Below, piece after piece: positions 7,690 through 16,153 of a DNA stretch of 64,000 bases; positions within the stretch are counted from its first letter, which is position 1, and every line of letters begins with the position of its first letter. The notes under the pieces are model-generated. The model was not told where the DNA came from. It worked only from the letters and a program-made list of their open reading frames with translations, and did not search any database. The position numbers and the translations under genes are program-made. Where the stretch lies: positions 1-64,000 of the forward strand of contig URER01000001.1 in assembly GCA_900547005.1 (NCBI GenBank). Direction: 5' to 3'. Source of the DNA: an uncultured Prevotella sp. (GTDB taxonomy: Bacteria; Bacteroidota; Bacteroidia; Bacteroidales; Bacteroidaceae).

Positions 7690-8174
7690 AAAGACTAAGT
7701 AACTTATTCGTTTTGACGCTATTGCCACTTATGGCAATAGCTCAGGAAGTGACCTCTCCTAACGGCAACGTGACCGTCAAGTTCTCACTCGACAATGGCG
7801 TGCCGAAGTATGAAATGGCATATAAGGGCAAGGCTGTGGTGAAACCAAGCCGTCTGGGTCTTGAACTCGCAAAGGACAAGCACGCCTCTAAGGGCAAGCA
7901 TGAGACAGACCTTATGGACGGTTTCAAGATAGCCAACACCAAGACCTCATCGTTCGACGAGACCTGGACTCCAGTATGGGGCGAGTGGGCGCAGATACGC
8001 AACAACTACAATGAGCTTGAGGTGGACCTCAACCAGCCCGCGACCGGCCGTGACATTATAATCCGTTTCCGCGTGTATAACGAGGGATTCGGGCTGAGAT
8101 ACGAGTTCCCGCAGCAGAAAGAACTCAATTACTTTATCATAAAGGAAGATCTGAGCACACGCAGTTTGCCATGA
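7686..8174 (+). CDS. susB: GH97 alpha-glucosidase (SusB-like), N-terminal part before a frameshift
   Basis: 162 aa including a signal peptide (MKRLSNLFVLTLLPLMAIAQ) and the beginning of the GH97 N-terminal beta-sandwich (SPNGNVTVKFSLDNGVPKYE, then YNEGFGLRYEFPQQKELNYF). The protein ends with LSTRSLP, unlike GH97 enzymes. The expected continuation (EHTQFAMTGDHTA) is encoded one frame over from 8153 and joins directly to the next reading frame. This is therefore the 5' part of a ~710-residue SusB broken near 8148-8153. It overlaps malQ by 4 nt (ATGA), so it belongs to the same operon. Either a real frameshift mutation or a sequencing or assembly error. Confidence 0.85.
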   Translation: MKRLSNLFVLTLLPLMAIAQEVTSPNGNVTVKFSLDNGVPKYEMAYKGKAVVKPSRLGLELAKDKHASKGKHETDLMDGFKIANTKTSSFDETWTPVWGEWAQIRNNYNELEVDLNQPATGRDIIIRFRVYNEGFGLRYEFPQQKELNYFIIKEDLSTRSLP

Positions 8175-9820
8175 CCGGAGACCATACGGCATGGTGGCTT
8201 CCGGGCGACTATGACACACAGGAGCAGGAGACACAGGAAACCAAGTTGTCGGGCATACGCGAGCGGTTCAACAAAGCGGTGAACTGGGAAAACTCGTCTG
8301 TGTCCGTCTTCTCGCCCACTGGAGTGCAGACCGCGCTGCAGATGAAGAGCGACGATGGACTGTATATAAACATCCACGAGGCGGCCTGTGAGGATTACGC
8401 CACCATGCACCTGAACCTTGACGACAAGAATATGGTGTTTGAGAGCTGGCTTACTCCCGATGCGACAGGACTGAAAGGCTGTATGCAGACTCCGTGCCAT
8501 ACTCCGTGGCGTACGGTGAAGGTGAGCGACGATGCGCGCGATATGCTTTCAACCTCCCTCACGCTCAACCTCAATGAGCCTTGCAAGATTGAGGATACAA
8601 GCTGGATACATCCGACAAAATACTGTGGAGTATGGTGGGAGATGATTGTAGGCAAGAGCCAGTGGAGCTATACAGACGAGCTGCCGTCCGTACACCTCGG
8701 CATCACCGACTATACGAAGGTGAAGCCACATGGCAAGCATGGCGCGACAACAGAGAACGTGAAGAAGTATATCGACTTCGCCGCAGAGAACGGCCTCGAC
8801 CAGGTGCTTGTCGAGGGATGGAACATCGGATGGGAAGACTGGGCCAATATGTGGAAGCGCGACGTGTTCGACTTTGTGACACCTTACCCGGACTTCGACA
8901 TAAAACACCTCAATGAATATGCTCACTCAAAGGGTGTGAAGCTGATGATGCACCACGAGACATCCGCGAGCACGCAGAACTACGAGCGCCACCTCGAGAA
9001 TGCGCTGACACTGATGAACAAGTATGGCTATGACGCGGTGAAGACAGGCTACGTGGGCGACATCATACCGCGCGGCGACTTCCACTACTCACAGTCCATG
9101 AACAACCACTATATGCACGTGATAAAGGAAGCGGCCAAACATCATGTGATGGTGAACGGGCATGAGGCAGTGCGTCCTACAGGCCTTTGCCGCACTTACC
9201 CTAACCTCGTGGGCAACGAGAGCGCGCGCGGAACCGAGTACGAGGCTTTCGGCGGAAGCCGTCCCGACCACACCGTGATATTGCCGTTCACACGCTTGCA
9301 GGGTGGTCCGATGGACTATACGCCGGGAATCCTGGAAACCCAACTGAAGACTTGGAGCGACAATCCGAATTATATCCACACCACACTCGTGGGACAGTTG
9401 GCATTGTATCTGACGATGTACTCACCACTGCAGATGGCGGCCGACCTGCCGGAGAACTATGCGAAATATAATGACGCGTTCCAGTTTATCCGTGACGTGC
9501 CTTGCGACTGGAGCGACTCAAAGTATCTTGAAGCTGAGCCTGCACGCTACGTGACCGTTGCACGCAAGGACAAGAAGTCGGACAACTGGTTCGTTGGCGG
9601 CAAGTGCAACGAGGACGGACACAACTCTATTATCAAACTTGACTTCTTAGACAAGGGCCGCAAGTATGAGGCTACAATCTATGCGGACGCCAAGGATGCC
9701 GACTACGAGAAGAATCCGAAGGCATACGTGATTACGAAGAAGACTGTGAAGAAGGGCGATGTACTGAAGTTGAAACAGGCACGCGGCGGTGGTTTCGCAG
9801 TAAGCCTTATCGCGAAATAA
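8171..9820 (+). CDS. susB: GH97 alpha-glucosidase (SusB-like), catalytic part after a frameshift
   Basis: 549 aa. Holds the rest of the GH97 beta-sandwich and the (beta/alpha)8 catalytic barrel: YCGVWWEMIVGK, FDIKHLNEYAHSKGVKLMMH, HVMVNGHEAVRPTG, NESARGTEYEAFGG, LPFTRLQGGPMDYTPG. The glutamates in the HEAVRP and NESARGTEYE segments are candidates for calcium ligands and catalytic residues of inverting GH97 enzymes. The C-terminal beta domain is complete. SusB-type enzymes release glucose from maltooligosaccharides, usually in the periplasm. Translated alone from ATG 8171 it would lack the signal peptide and part of the N-terminal domain, so it would not be exported and is unlikely to fold normally. 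Confidence 0.87.
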   Translation: MTGDHTAWWLPGDYDTQEQETQETKLSGIRERFNKAVNWENSSVSVFSPTGVQTALQMKSDDGLYINIHEAACEDYATMHLNLDDKNMVFESWLTPDATGLKGCMQTPCHTPWRTVKVSDDARDMLSTSLTLNLNEPCKIEDTSWIHPTKYCGVWWEMIVGKSQWSYTDELPSVHLGITDYTKVKPHGKHGATTENVKKYIDFAAENGLDQVLVEGWNIGWEDWANMWKRDVFDFVTPYPDFDIKHLNEYAHSKGVKLMMHHETSASTQNYERHLENALTLMNKYGYDAVKTGYVGDIIPRGDFHYSQSMNNHYMHVIKEAAKHHVMVNGHEAVRPTGLCRTYPNLVGNESARGTEYEAFGGSRPDHTVILPFTRLQGGPMDYTPGILETQLKTWSDNPNYIHTTLVGQLALYLTMYSPLQMAADLPENYAKYNDAFQFIRDVPCDWSDSKYLEAEPARYVTVARKDKKSDNWFVGGKCNEDGHNSIIKLDFLDKGRKYEATIYADAKDADYEKNPKAYVITKKTVKKGDVLKLKQARGGGFAVSLIAK

Positions 9821-9831
9821 TTAAAATACAC

Positions 9832-9893
9832 AAGGAGTGAAGAGAGTCTGACGGGTTGCAAGACACCGGATAGGTTCTCTTTGCTCCTTTTTA
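9832..9893 (+). terminator. Interrupted long stem-loop between susB and pulA
   Basis: AAGGAG-tga-AGAGA (9832-9845) pairs with TCTCT-ttg-CTCCTT (9876-9889), followed by a T-rich stretch. It may be a terminator, an attenuator or an mRNA-stabilising hairpin that uncouples pulA from susB. The purine/pyrimidine arms resemble a short P-type element. Confidence 0.5.
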
Positions 9894-9918
9894 TATTGAA
9901 AATCTAAATCTCTAAACG

Positions 9919-11892
9919 ATGAACACAAAAAATATTATCTGCACTGCTGCGATGGTGATGAGCCTCTCGCAGGCTGTGGCACAGGACTTCAAATTCGATG
10001 AAGTAACCTATACTCCCGAAGCGACAACGTTCAAACTCTTTGCTCCCGCCGACGCGAAAAACGTGAAGGTGATGTATCAGACCGAATTGGTGGATACAGC
10101 CGAGGCTGAGAAAAAGGTCAAACAGCCGAAAGAAAAGAAGATGAAGCATGTGGGAAACGGCATCTGGATGGCAACGGTAAAGGGCAATCTGAAAGACAAA
10201 ATATATCAGTTCTCTGTCGACGGCCGCCTCTCTGTGGGCGTATTCGCTAAGGCCGTAGGCGTGAACGGAAGCTACGGTGTCGTCGTAGACATGGCAGAGA
10301 CAAACCCGACGGGCTGGGAGAATGATGCACGTCCGGCCTTGAAGTCGCCTGCCGACCTCGTTATCTACGAGATGCACCACCGCGATTTCTCCATCGCACG
10401 CAACATAAACCTCAATCCCGACAAGGTTTTCGCGAAGCGACAGAGCACCAAATATCCCGGCAAATTCCTCGCATTGACCGAGGACTGGGCTATCGAGCAT
10501 CTGAAAGATCTCGGCGTTAATGCCATCCATCTGCTGCCGTCGTTCGACTACGCATCGGTGGACGAAACTAAATTAGACGTTCCACAGTTCAACTGGGGAT
10601 ATGACCCGGTGAATTATAACGTACCCGACGGCTCTTATTCTACCGACCCTTACGAGCCTAAGACCCGTATAAAAGAGTTCAAGCAGATGGTGCAGGCACT
10701 GCATAAGGCCGGCATCCGCGTCATCCTCGACGTCGTTTACAACCACACTTTCAACATCGACAACAGCAATTTCCAGCTCACCTACCCCGACTACTACTAT
10801 CGCAAGACGGCCGACGGCAAGTATAGCGACGGCTCGGGCTGTGGCAACGAAACGGCATCGGATATGCCGATGATGCGCAAGTTCATGATAGAGAGCGTGA
10901 AATACTGGATAAACGAGTACCACATCGACGGTTTCCGCTTCGACCTCATGGCCATCCACGACATCGAAACGATGAACGAGATACGCGCTGCTGTCAACGA
11001 AATAGACCCCAGCATATTTATATATGGCGAAGGATGGAGTGCCGGCACGTGCGCATATCCGCAAGAGAAGCTCGCATCAAAGGCTAACACCAAGCAGATG
11101 CCGGGCATCGCCGCATTCTCGGATGAAATACGTGACGCGTTGCGCGGTCCGTTCAGCGACGACACCAAGGGTGCGTTCCTCGCAGGACTGCCGGGCAACG
11201 AGGAGAGCATCAAGGCCGGAATCGCGGGCATGATAGCCCATCCGCAGGTGGATTACACAAAGGTGAACTACTCGAAAGAGCCATGGGCAGAGCAGCCTAC
11301 ACAGATGATAAGCTACGTAAGTTGCCACGACGATATGTGCCTGGTCGACCGTCTGAAGGCAAGCATCCCGGGAATACAGGAGGACGAGCTTATCCGCCTC
11401 GACCAACTCGCACAGACCGCCGTATTCCTGTCGCAGGGTGTGCCGTTCATGCTCAGCGGAGAGGAGCTGATGCGCGACAAGAAAGGCGTACACAACAGCT
11501 TCAACTCACCCGACTCCATCAACCAGTTCAACTGGAACGGCAAGTTCCTTCATCCGCAGATATACAACTATTACAAGAACCTCATACAGCTTCGCAAGAA
11601 CCATCCGGCCTTCCGCTTAGGCAAGGCGTGCTGCGTGCGCAAGCACTTGGAGTTCCTTCCATCGCAAGATGCGCTCGTGGCGTTCCGCCTGAAGGACCTC
11701 GGCGACAAAGACACATGGCAGAACATCATCGTCATACTGAACGGAAGCAAGGAACCACGCGAGGTCTGCATACCCGAGGGAGAATACACCATCGTGGCCT
11801 GCGACGGTGTCATCAACGAGGAAGGACTCGGCACTGTGAGCGGCACAACTGTAACAGCAGACCCGCAGAGCGCACTGATTATCCACAATTAA
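9919..11892 (+). CDS. pulA: Type I pullulanase, GH13 (secreted)
   Basis: 657 aa. Signal peptide MNTKNIICTAAMVMSLSQAVAQ, an N-terminal CBM48-like domain (about 25-130), then a GH13 barrel. The type I pullulanase signature NWGYDPVNYNVPDGSYSTDP starts at about 225. GH13 regions: DVVYNHT (~270), GFRFDLM with nucleophile D342, YGEGW with acid/base E371, and SCHDD with D471. It debranches alpha-1,6 linkages in pullulan, amylopectin and limit dextrins. It lies 98 nt after susB and 30 nt before the neopullulanase start, so it is probably cotranscribed with the latter. Confidence 0.93.
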   Translation: MNTKNIICTAAMVMSLSQAVAQDFKFDEVTYTPEATTFKLFAPADAKNVKVMYQTELVDTAEAEKKVKQPKEKKMKHVGNGIWMATVKGNLKDKIYQFSVDGRLSVGVFAKAVGVNGSYGVVVDMAETNPTGWENDARPALKSPADLVIYEMHHRDFSIARNINLNPDKVFAKRQSTKYPGKFLALTEDWAIEHLKDLGVNAIHLLPSFDYASVDETKLDVPQFNWGYDPVNYNVPDGSYSTDPYEPKTRIKEFKQMVQALHKAGIRVILDVVYNHTFNIDNSNFQLTYPDYYYRKTADGKYSDGSGCGNETASDMPMMRKFMIESVKYWINEYHIDGFRFDLMAIHDIETMNEIRAAVNEIDPSIFIYGEGWSAGTCAYPQEKLASKANTKQMPGIAAFSDEIRDALRGPFSDDTKGAFLAGLPGNEESIKAGIAGMIAHPQVDYTKVNYSKEPWAEQPTQMISYVSCHDDMCLVDRLKASIPGIQEDELIRLDQLAQTAVFLSQGVPFMLSGEELMRDKKGVHNSFNSPDSINQFNWNGKFLHPQIYNYYKNLIQLRKNHPAFRLGKACCVRKHLEFLPSQDALVAFRLKDLGDKDTWQNIIVILNGSKEPREVCIPEGEYTIVACDGVINEEGLGTVSGTTVTADPQSALIIHN

Positions 11893-11922
11893 TATTATAA
11901 ACAAAGAATGATATCTAAAGAA

Positions 11923-13848
11923 ATGATGAAAAAAACAGTTGTTTTATTAACTTTTTTGTTGTCTTTTATGACGATGAAAGCAGCAGTTAAAATCGACAGA
12001 ATCGAGCCTACCAACTGGTATGTAGGCCTGAAAAATCCGAGTTTGCAGTTGATGGTTTACGGCAAGGACATCAAGAATGCCGACGTAACGACCGACTATC
12101 CCGGCGTGAAAATCGACAGTCTGGTGCGCCTCGACAGTCCTAACTACCTGCTGGTCTACCTCAATCTCGACGGCGCACAGCCCGGAGAGATGAAGCTCAA
12201 CTTCACCGTGGGCAAGCAGAAGAAGCAGGTGAAGTATCTGTTGAAGGCCCGCGAGATGAAGGGCGAGGAACGCAAGGGATTCACCAATGCCGACGTACTC
12301 TATATGCTCATGCCCGACCGCTTCGCAAACGGTTGTCCGGAGAACGACAATATCAAGATGAAAACTGCATATAAGACCGACCGCACGCAGCCCAGCCTGC
12401 GCCACGGCGGCGACATGGAGGGTATACGCAAGAATCTTGACTACTTCAACGAGCTTGGTGTCACGGCTCTGTGGTTCACTCCCGTGCTCGAAAACGACTC
12501 GCCTGACGACAACGGCAACAGCTCATACCACGGCTACGCAACGACCGACTACTACAATGTGGACGCGCGTTTCGGCTCTAACGCTGAGTACCGACAGCTC
12601 ATCGACGAGGCTCACGCAAAGGGATTGAAGGTTGTCATGGACATGATTTTCAACCATTGCGGCTACTGGCATCCGTGGATTAAGGACCTGCCGTCAGAGG
12701 ACTGGCTCAACGCGACTGAATGGCTGAAGGAGAACGCGCGCCGCGCTGCCGAAAACCCGAAAGCCAAGAATGATGACAAAATCGTGGTGAACGACAAGTA
12801 TTTGCAGACATCTTATAAATTGACGCCGGTCGTTGACCCGTATGCAAGCAAGGTAGACATGAGCGAAACGGTGGAAGGATGGTTTGTTCCGTCAATGCCA
12901 GACCTCAACCAGAAGAACCCGCACGTGATGACTTACCTCATACAGAACAGCATCTGGTGGATAGAGACAGCCGGCATCGACGGAATCCGCATGGACACTT
13001 ATCCGTATGCCGACCGCGAAGGAATGGCACAGTGGATGAAAGCCATCGACGAGGAATATCCTAACTTCAACACCGTGGGCGAGACTTGGGTGACAGAACC
13101 GGCATACACGGCTGCATGGCAGAAAGACTCTAAGCTCTCAGACTGCAACTCTTATCTGAAGACGGTGATGGATTTCAGCTTCTTCGACAAGCTCAATATG
13201 GCGAAGAATGAGGAGACCGATGATTGGTGGAAGGGCTTCAACCGCATCTACAACAGTCTCGTCTACGACTACCTCTACCCCAACCCGAGCAGCGTCATGG
13301 CCTTCATCGAGAACCATGACACCGACCGTTTCCTCGCAAACGGCAAGGACACCGTCGCACTGAAGCAGGCTTTGGCTCTCCTGCTCACCATGAACCGCAC
13401 GCCGCAACTCTACTACGGCACTGAGATTCTGATGAACGGAACAAAGGAAAAGACCGACGGCAACGTGCGCAAGGACTTCCCCGGCGGATTCCCCGGCGAC
13501 GAGCGCAACGCCTTTACTGCCGAAGGACGCACTCAGGCAGAGAACACTATGTTCAACTGGACAAGCCGCCTGCTGCACTGGCGTCAGGGCAACGAGGTGA
13601 TAACCAAAGGCAGCCAGACGCAGTTCATCCCTTACAAAGGTGTCTACGTGATAGCCCGCCAATACAAGGGCAAGACTGTCATGACCATCCTCAACGGCAA
13701 GCGTGAAGAGGCTACGGTCGCTGTCAAGCGCTACGCAGAAATCATCGGCGACACAAAGACAGCCAAAGACATCACCAACGGCAGCAACGTAGCCATCGGC
13801 GAGGACTTCAAACTGCGCCCGCGTCAGACGATGGTGCTGGAGTTCTAA
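11923..13848 (+). CDS. susA: SusA-like neopullulanase/cyclomaltodextrinase, GH13
   Basis: 641 aa from the start chosen. Signal peptide (MMKKTVVLLTFLLSFMTMKAA); an Ig-like cyclomaltodextrinase N-terminal domain (about 22-115, IDRIEPTNWYVGLKNPSLQL); GH13 barrel with VVMDMIFNHCG, GIRMDTYPY (nucleophile D358), TVGETWV (acid/base E387) and ENHDTD (D466); and a C-terminal beta domain. This layout matches the SusA family rather than the outer-membrane amylase SusG, as no lipobox is seen. It hydrolyses pullulan, cyclodextrin or maltodextrin in the periplasm. An ATG at 11908 would add five residues before the signal peptide. Last gene of the cluster. Confidence 0.88.
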   Translation: MMKKTVVLLTFLLSFMTMKAAVKIDRIEPTNWYVGLKNPSLQLMVYGKDIKNADVTTDYPGVKIDSLVRLDSPNYLLVYLNLDGAQPGEMKLNFTVGKQKKQVKYLLKAREMKGEERKGFTNADVLYMLMPDRFANGCPENDNIKMKTAYKTDRTQPSLRHGGDMEGIRKNLDYFNELGVTALWFTPVLENDSPDDNGNSSYHGYATTDYYNVDARFGSNAEYRQLIDEAHAKGLKVVMDMIFNHCGYWHPWIKDLPSEDWLNATEWLKENARRAAENPKAKNDDKIVVNDKYLQTSYKLTPVVDPYASKVDMSETVEGWFVPSMPDLNQKNPHVMTYLIQNSIWWIETAGIDGIRMDTYPYADREGMAQWMKAIDEEYPNFNTVGETWVTEPAYTAAWQKDSKLSDCNSYLKTVMDFSFFDKLNMAKNEETDDWWKGFNRIYNSLVYDYLYPNPSSVMAFIENHDTDRFLANGKDTVALKQALALLLTMNRTPQLYYGTEILMNGTKEKTDGNVRKDFPGGFPGDERNAFTAEGRTQAENTMFNWTSRLLHWRQGNEVITKGSQTQFIPYKGVYVIARQYKGKTVMTILNGKREEATVAVKRYAEIIGDTKTAKDITNGSNVAIGEDFKLRPRQTMVLEF

Positions 13849-13977
13849 AGGGAAGATAAAAGAAATTAAGAGGAGATAAAGGGAGATAGAGGACAACACA
13901 TTTGTCTTTTATCTCCTTTTTTTCGTCTTATCTCCCTCCATTACCTTATCTCCCTTAACTCATTTTATCCCTTATCT
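13849..13977. repeat. Mosaic low-complexity palindromic element (P-type) with terminator hairpin
   Basis: A purine arm built of GGGAGATA/GGAGATAA units (13851-13892) faces pyrimidine arms of TTATCTCC units (13907-13977). AGGAGATAAA (13871-13880) pairs perfectly with TTTATCTCCT (13908-13917), followed by a T-run, so this copy also works as an intrinsic terminator for the sus operon. Confidence 0.65.
13871..13923 (+). terminator. Terminator of the alpha-glucan operon
   Basis: Perfect 10-bp stem (13871-13880 with 13908-13917), an inner GACAA/TTGTC pair and a run of seven T residues. Located 22 nt after the neopullulanase stop codon. Confidence 0.65.
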
Positions 13978-14032
13978 CCACAGGCAACAGCAACCGATAA
14001 TCAGCCGAAAACATCAAAATAAGCCAAAAGGG

Positions 14033-14063
14033 TTGCCAGTTTGATATAAAACGCGTATATTTG
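14033..14063 (+). promoter_or_regulatory. Promoter of the first AAA ATPase gene
   Basis: TTG (14033-14035), a 20-nt spacer and TATATTTG (14056-14063), a full Bacteroidota consensus. A TTG codon at 14061 that would extend the reading frame by ten codons lies inside the box, so ATG 14091 is the start. Confidence 0.8.
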
Positions 14064-14090
14064 CATTACATAAAATATGTAACGCAAAAT

Positions 14091-15212
14091 ATGGAACGAC
14101 TGAATAATCCATTTGTTATCTACGGATATAAGGGTGCAGAATACTTCTGTGACAGGAAGACAGAGACAGAGACTATTATGCGTGCTCTGCATAATGAGCG
14201 CAATATGGTACTCATTTCCCCAAGACGTTTAGGCAAGACGGGACTTATACATCATGCCCTAACGCAAATAACAGAAGCAGAGCCTGAGACAAAATGCTTC
14301 TATATGGACATCAATGCCACACGCAACCTGCAACAGTTTGTGCAGCAGTTTGCCAAGACTGTTATCGGCAAGTTAGACACTCCATCACAATCAGTCTTCA
14401 GGAAGATTACAACATCCTTCTCTTCTTATAAACCTACATTGTCGTTAGACGAACTGACCGGAATACCAACATTTTCCATCACAATCTCAAACGACCAGAA
14501 AGAAGAATCTCTCAGACATATTCTTGAATACCTTAAAGAATCGGGCAAGCGCATATACATAGCTATTGATGAGTTCCAACAGATAGCAGAATATCCCGAA
14601 AAGGGAACTGAGGCACTGTTACGCTCATATATACAATTTATCCCTAATGTCGTCTTTATCTTTGCCGGCAGCAAGCAGCATATAATGGCTGAGATGTTCA
14701 CCTCTGCAAAACGTCCTTTTTATCAAAGTTCACAGATGCTGTTACTCTCTGAGATAAACATGACAGAGTATCATAAATTTGCCAACAGCCTGATGGCGGC
14801 AAAGAACCTGCATATCAGTGAGGAGACTTTCAGCTATTTATATAATATGGTTGACGGACAGACATGGTACGTTCAGCATATCCTTAACAGGCTTTACGAG
14901 TATGGAGGTGAGTTTGACAATACTATTATTGACAATATTGTTACAGAACTCGTAAACGAGCAGGAAGTAGCTTTTTATAATTACTACAGCTCACTGACAT
15001 ACAACCAGGCACTACTCTTGTCTGCAATAGCAAGAGAGAAGGCTGTCGACGCAATTCTATCACATGATTTTATAGTTAAGCACAACCTTCCGGCATCAAG
15101 CAGTGTAAGCCTTGCACTAAAGGCATTGCTTAACAGGGAATATATCTATAATCACAACGGCAGATACATAGTCTACGACAGATTCTTCGCTATATGGCTG
15201 AGAAGATTATGA
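14091..15212 (+). CDS. Orphan AAA/STAND-like ATP-binding protein (archaeal-type ATPase family), paralog 1
   Basis: 373 aa, cytoplasmic. N-terminal NNPFVIYGYKGAEYFCDR, a P-loop SPRRLGKT (43-50, with Ser in place of the first Gly), Walker B YIAIDEFQQI with D160, sensor region FAGSKQHIMAEMFTSAKRPF, and a C-terminal winged-helix part ending YIVYDRFFAIWLRRL. This is the ATPase family common in archaea and expanded in gut Bacteroidota; its function is unknown, and ideas include NTP-dependent signalling or defence. It is a clear paralog of the protein at 53371-54501. It stands alone with its own consensus promoter and no obvious effector partner. Confidence 0.8.
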   Translation: MERLNNPFVIYGYKGAEYFCDRKTETETIMRALHNERNMVLISPRRLGKTGLIHHALTQITEAEPETKCFYMDINATRNLQQFVQQFAKTVIGKLDTPSQSVFRKITTSFSSYKPTLSLDELTGIPTFSITISNDQKEESLRHILEYLKESGKRIYIAIDEFQQIAEYPEKGTEALLRSYIQFIPNVVFIFAGSKQHIMAEMFTSAKRPFYQSSQMLLLSEINMTEYHKFANSLMAAKNLHISEETFSYLYNMVDGQTWYVQHILNRLYEYGGEFDNTIIDNIVTELVNEQEVAFYNYYSSLTYNQALLLSAIAREKAVDAILSHDFIVKHNLPASSSVSLALKALLNREYIYNHNGRYIVYDRFFAIWLRRL

Positions 15213-15394
15213 AGCTGTTTTGACTACAAGAACTCTGTAACAAAACCACGTGGCGCAAAACGGATTATGATTAGGGATTCGTAGAACTCACGCTAATATA
15301 CAGTCAATCATCGGCCACAACTTAAATAATAATAGAATAAAGCACAAAATAATAACAGATAAAGTGCCGAAAACTAAAAAAACCGCCCGTTTTA

Positions 15395-15426
15395 TTTTGC
15401 GTTTTAGCCAATTTGAACTATATTTG
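15395..15426 (+). promoter_or_regulatory. Promoter of the DUF4254-GT9 operon
   Basis: TTTTG (15395-15399), a 19-nt spacer and TATATTTG (15419-15426). The leader to ATG 15456 is about 25 nt. Confidence 0.8.
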
Positions 15427-15455
15427 CATCATAACAAAACAAAAAACACATCAAA

Positions 15456-16058
15456 ATGTCATTCACAGAACATTGCAACGAGATTTTCAATCAGGCTATC
15501 CGCGATTATCACATCAAGGATTGCGTAGATACACCTATCAATAATCCCTACGACAGAGAATCGATAGAGAACCGTCTCTATCTGAAATGCTGGATAGACA
15601 CAGTACAGTGGCACTTCGAGGACATTATCCGAGACCCGCACATCGATCCTATCGAGGCGCTGAACCTGAAAAGAAGGATTGACCGCTCAAATCAGGACCG
15701 CACCGACCTCGTGGAGCAGATAGACACGTACTTCCGCCAATTATATTGCGACGTGAAAGTATTGGAAGACGCTACCATCAACACCGAAAGTCCAGCATGG
15801 GCCATCGACCGCCTCTCGATACTCGCTCTTAAAATCTATCACATGAAGGAGCAGGCAGAACGCACCGATGCATCGGAGGAGCACATAAGCAAATGCAAGT
15901 CGAAACTCGACATCCTCATGGAGCAGCAGGTGGACCTCGGAACGGCAATCGACCAACTTCTCGACGACATAAAGGCCGGACGCAAGTATATGAAGGTCTA
16001 CCGTCAGATGAAGATGTATAACGACCCGGCAACCAACCCGGTGCTCTACAAAAAATAA
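15456..16058 (+). CDS. DUF4254 domain-containing protein
   Basis: 200 aa, soluble, largely alpha-helical and charged, with no signal peptide. The N-terminal segment (FNQAIRDYHIKDCVDTPINN, then ENRLYLKCWIDTVQWHFEDI) matches the Bacteroidota-specific DUF4254 family. Members are typically encoded just before a heptosyltransferase-like GT9 gene, as here (95 nt upstream), so a role in lipopolysaccharide or surface glycan assembly is likely but undemonstrated. No catalytic motif is evident. Transcribed from the consensus promoter at 15395-15426. Confidence 0.82.
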   Translation: MSFTEHCNEIFNQAIRDYHIKDCVDTPINNPYDRESIENRLYLKCWIDTVQWHFEDIIRDPHIDPIEALNLKRRIDRSNQDRTDLVEQIDTYFRQLYCDVKVLEDATINTESPAWAIDRLSILALKIYHMKEQAERTDASEEHISKCKSKLDILMEQQVDLGTAIDQLLDDIKAGRKYMKVYRQMKMYNDPATNPVLYKK

Positions 16059-16081
16059 GACAACCATTTTAATTAACCTAT

Positions 16082-16133
16082 AAGTCCTATACCGAGGCTG
16101 TGCCGGAAGCTAATGCCAAAGTATAGGACACTT
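16082..16133. repeat. Intergenic inverted repeat between DUF4254 and GT9 genes
   Basis: GTCCTATAC (16084-16092) and GTATAGGAC (16121-16129) form a perfect 9-bp stem around a 28-nt loop. There is no T-run, so it is more likely an mRNA structure or protein site than a terminator. Confidence 0.5.
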
Positions 16134-16153
16134 AACCTAAACCTTTCAGGACA

